A DNA stretch of 64,000 nucleotides from the NCBI GenBank assembly GCA_028023455.1, contig JAQFVV010012404.1:13193421-13257420 (forward strand), given 5' to 3'. The notes under the pieces were generated by a model. The model worked only from the letters and a program-made list of their open reading frames with translations. It made no database searches and was not told the origin of the DNA. The translations under genes and the position numbers were made by a program. This document shows, in pieces, positions 62,421-64,000 of the stretch. The stretch comes from Epiperipatus broadwayi (Eukaryota; Onychophora; Udeonychophora; Euonychophora; Peripatidae). Position 1 is the first letter of the stretch; every line of letters starts with the position of its first letter.

Positions 62421-64000
62421 AATATTGAATAATCAATACCCACTAGATGGGTAATGCTACAATCATGCCTTATACTATTTGCTGGACACTAGTTTTTATC
62501 AGTGAGATAAAATGGATAAGTCACTAATGAAGGCCATAACCAGAAACTAGTTTACATGCATCGTAGATGCAATAATAATTTGAATTAATAAACAAAATGA
62601 AAATAAGATTTAGTTTCATATTTGATAATAACTGATTCATTTGTTTATATTTTATAAATAATGAAATAAATCATGTAATCATTAACAAAATTAAGCCACA
62701 ATTATTACTTAAATAATTATCAATAGTCATAATGTTGCTATCAATGAAATTTTCAATTTTTTAAAGTAAGATTTAAATGTAATACATAATAGAGTATTCA
62801 AAGTTTAGAGCTTTAATGTTCTTATAATTCTATTGCTCATTTAACCAGTTTTTTTTTTTTTTAATGTTAGATTGAATTACTATTATTATCCAAATTTATT
62901 GTAATCTGAAATTTTTTGAATGATTATTGGTTATTATGTAAATGAAAATCTTACAAATTGTTTTTTATTTATGCAATGTCAGCAAAATTTTTGTATATAT
63001 GGGATAGAAACTAAATATGTAAGATCTCTTGAATCAAGATGACACATATTAATTAATACAAAATCATATTTGCAAAAAATATTATTGTAAAGTTTTAAAT
63101 GACCATTATATATTATAATTATCACCAAATAAGTCTACAACATGACACATATATCTTCAATAAAATAAATATCACCCACAAATTTTTAATCCACTAAATG
63201 ATTTTTTTGATTTTTCTATCAATTGCAAATTCAGCAATATTTTATTTATAAATACATTTGCAAATACAAATTACTACTTTTTATTCAGATTATTTAAACT
63301 TATTATTTATTTTTCACGTTATTTTAATTGAAATTCTATTTAAATAAAAACCGATGTGCTAAAATTGTGGGTATTGTAAATCCAATTACTCACTATTTTC
63401 TTTATCAATTGCTAATTAGTAAGTGTTTTAATTGCAAGCATATTTATTTATTTTATGTAATACTTTTTAGAAGATTTGAAGAATTTGTTTTTTTCTCTCT
63501 AGGCAGAGATTGGTAAAACAATGACTGTAGAATATAGATTATTTTATTCTGACTTAATTAATATTATTTTTTGCAAATATTTATCCTTACATAGATACAA
63601 ATTTTATTTCTGATACTTATTAATTATACATATATTAATTGTTTTTCTTTTTTGTACGATATTAACTATCATGTTATCTGCTTATATTTATATTAGGTAT
63701 TGTTTAAAAGAGTTTATTGAACTGTCGGACCTAAAGTTTTTACTTATACATTTCTTCTAGTCATGCTTCAATTAAATGCATTTTTTGGATTTCATATAGC
63801 ATATAACATTTCTAGGTATCAAAATATATAATATTCTGATTTGCCTTTATTGTATAGATTACTCTTGGATCTTTACACATATTTGATAATGTCATGTGTA
63901 TCTGTTAGTGCACTGATTTATGAGGAAAGTACATCTCCAGAGAGCAGTAAGAATTCTTAAATGTAAATCAGAAAAGTAAGAAAGTACTCAAATCTCTCCT
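62421..64000. other. AT-rich stretch, no gene supported
   Basis: A 62-codon frame at 63328-63516 has no recognised motif. No repeat family or RNA gene seen up to the window end. Confidence 0.45.

Overview
This is an AT-rich eukaryotic (almost certainly invertebrate animal) window, roughly one quarter G+C by eye. No intact host gene, rRNA, intact tRNA, operon or CRISPR array is visible. Five copies of an RTE-type LINE, a PHD-finger LINE of the CR1 group, a mariner relic, Gypsy-like LTR elements, foldback repeats, tRNA-like relics and long tetranucleotide microsatellites all fit a metazoan genome. The sequence does not fix the phylum; a repeat-rich invertebrate such as a cnidarian, flatworm, mollusc or arachnid is possible, but that is inference only.

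Layout. 0-10.6 kb: mostly featureless AT-rich DNA with one copy of a ~390 bp repeat (R1) and a tRNA-Thr-like relic. 10.6-17.5 kb: a full-length but decayed RTE copy, a 441 bp compound TCTA microsatellite, two tandem R1-type repeats and an RTE copy lacking its 3' half. 18.1-23.5 kb: a decayed minus-strand LTR element (coiled-coil ORF, primer-binding site, ~2.85 kb LTR 'A1'). 24.7-25.5 kb: an inverted-repeat (foldback) pair of R1 units. 27.8-30.7 kb: a second A-type LTR ('A2'), again with a primer-binding site on its left. 30.7-36.3 kb: a minus-strand LTR element ('B') with 1.6-1.75 kb LTRs and a short internal region that keeps a 211-codon coiled-coil gag-like ORF but little of pol. 37.0-38.1 kb: three exon-like segments with good splice signals, the best candidate for a host gene. 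39-46 kb: AT-rich DNA with tRNA-like relics, a G+C-richer island and hairpins. 46.6-50.4 kb: a minus-strand RTE copy carrying a foldback insertion. 51.2-56.9 kb: a mariner relic split by a 4.7 kb PHD-finger LINE. 57.3-57.7 kb: a second compound microsatellite. 59.0-62.4 kb: an RTE copy whose 3' third lies in the opposite orientation.

The genes do not work together as a pathway; nearly all coding-like sequence belongs to dead mobile elements. The main interest is nested and rearranged transposon architecture, a possibly non-autonomous gag-only LTR element with a duplicated start region, and the exon-like segments near 37-38 kb. All alignments were made by eye, so boundaries are approximate and identities are estimates.
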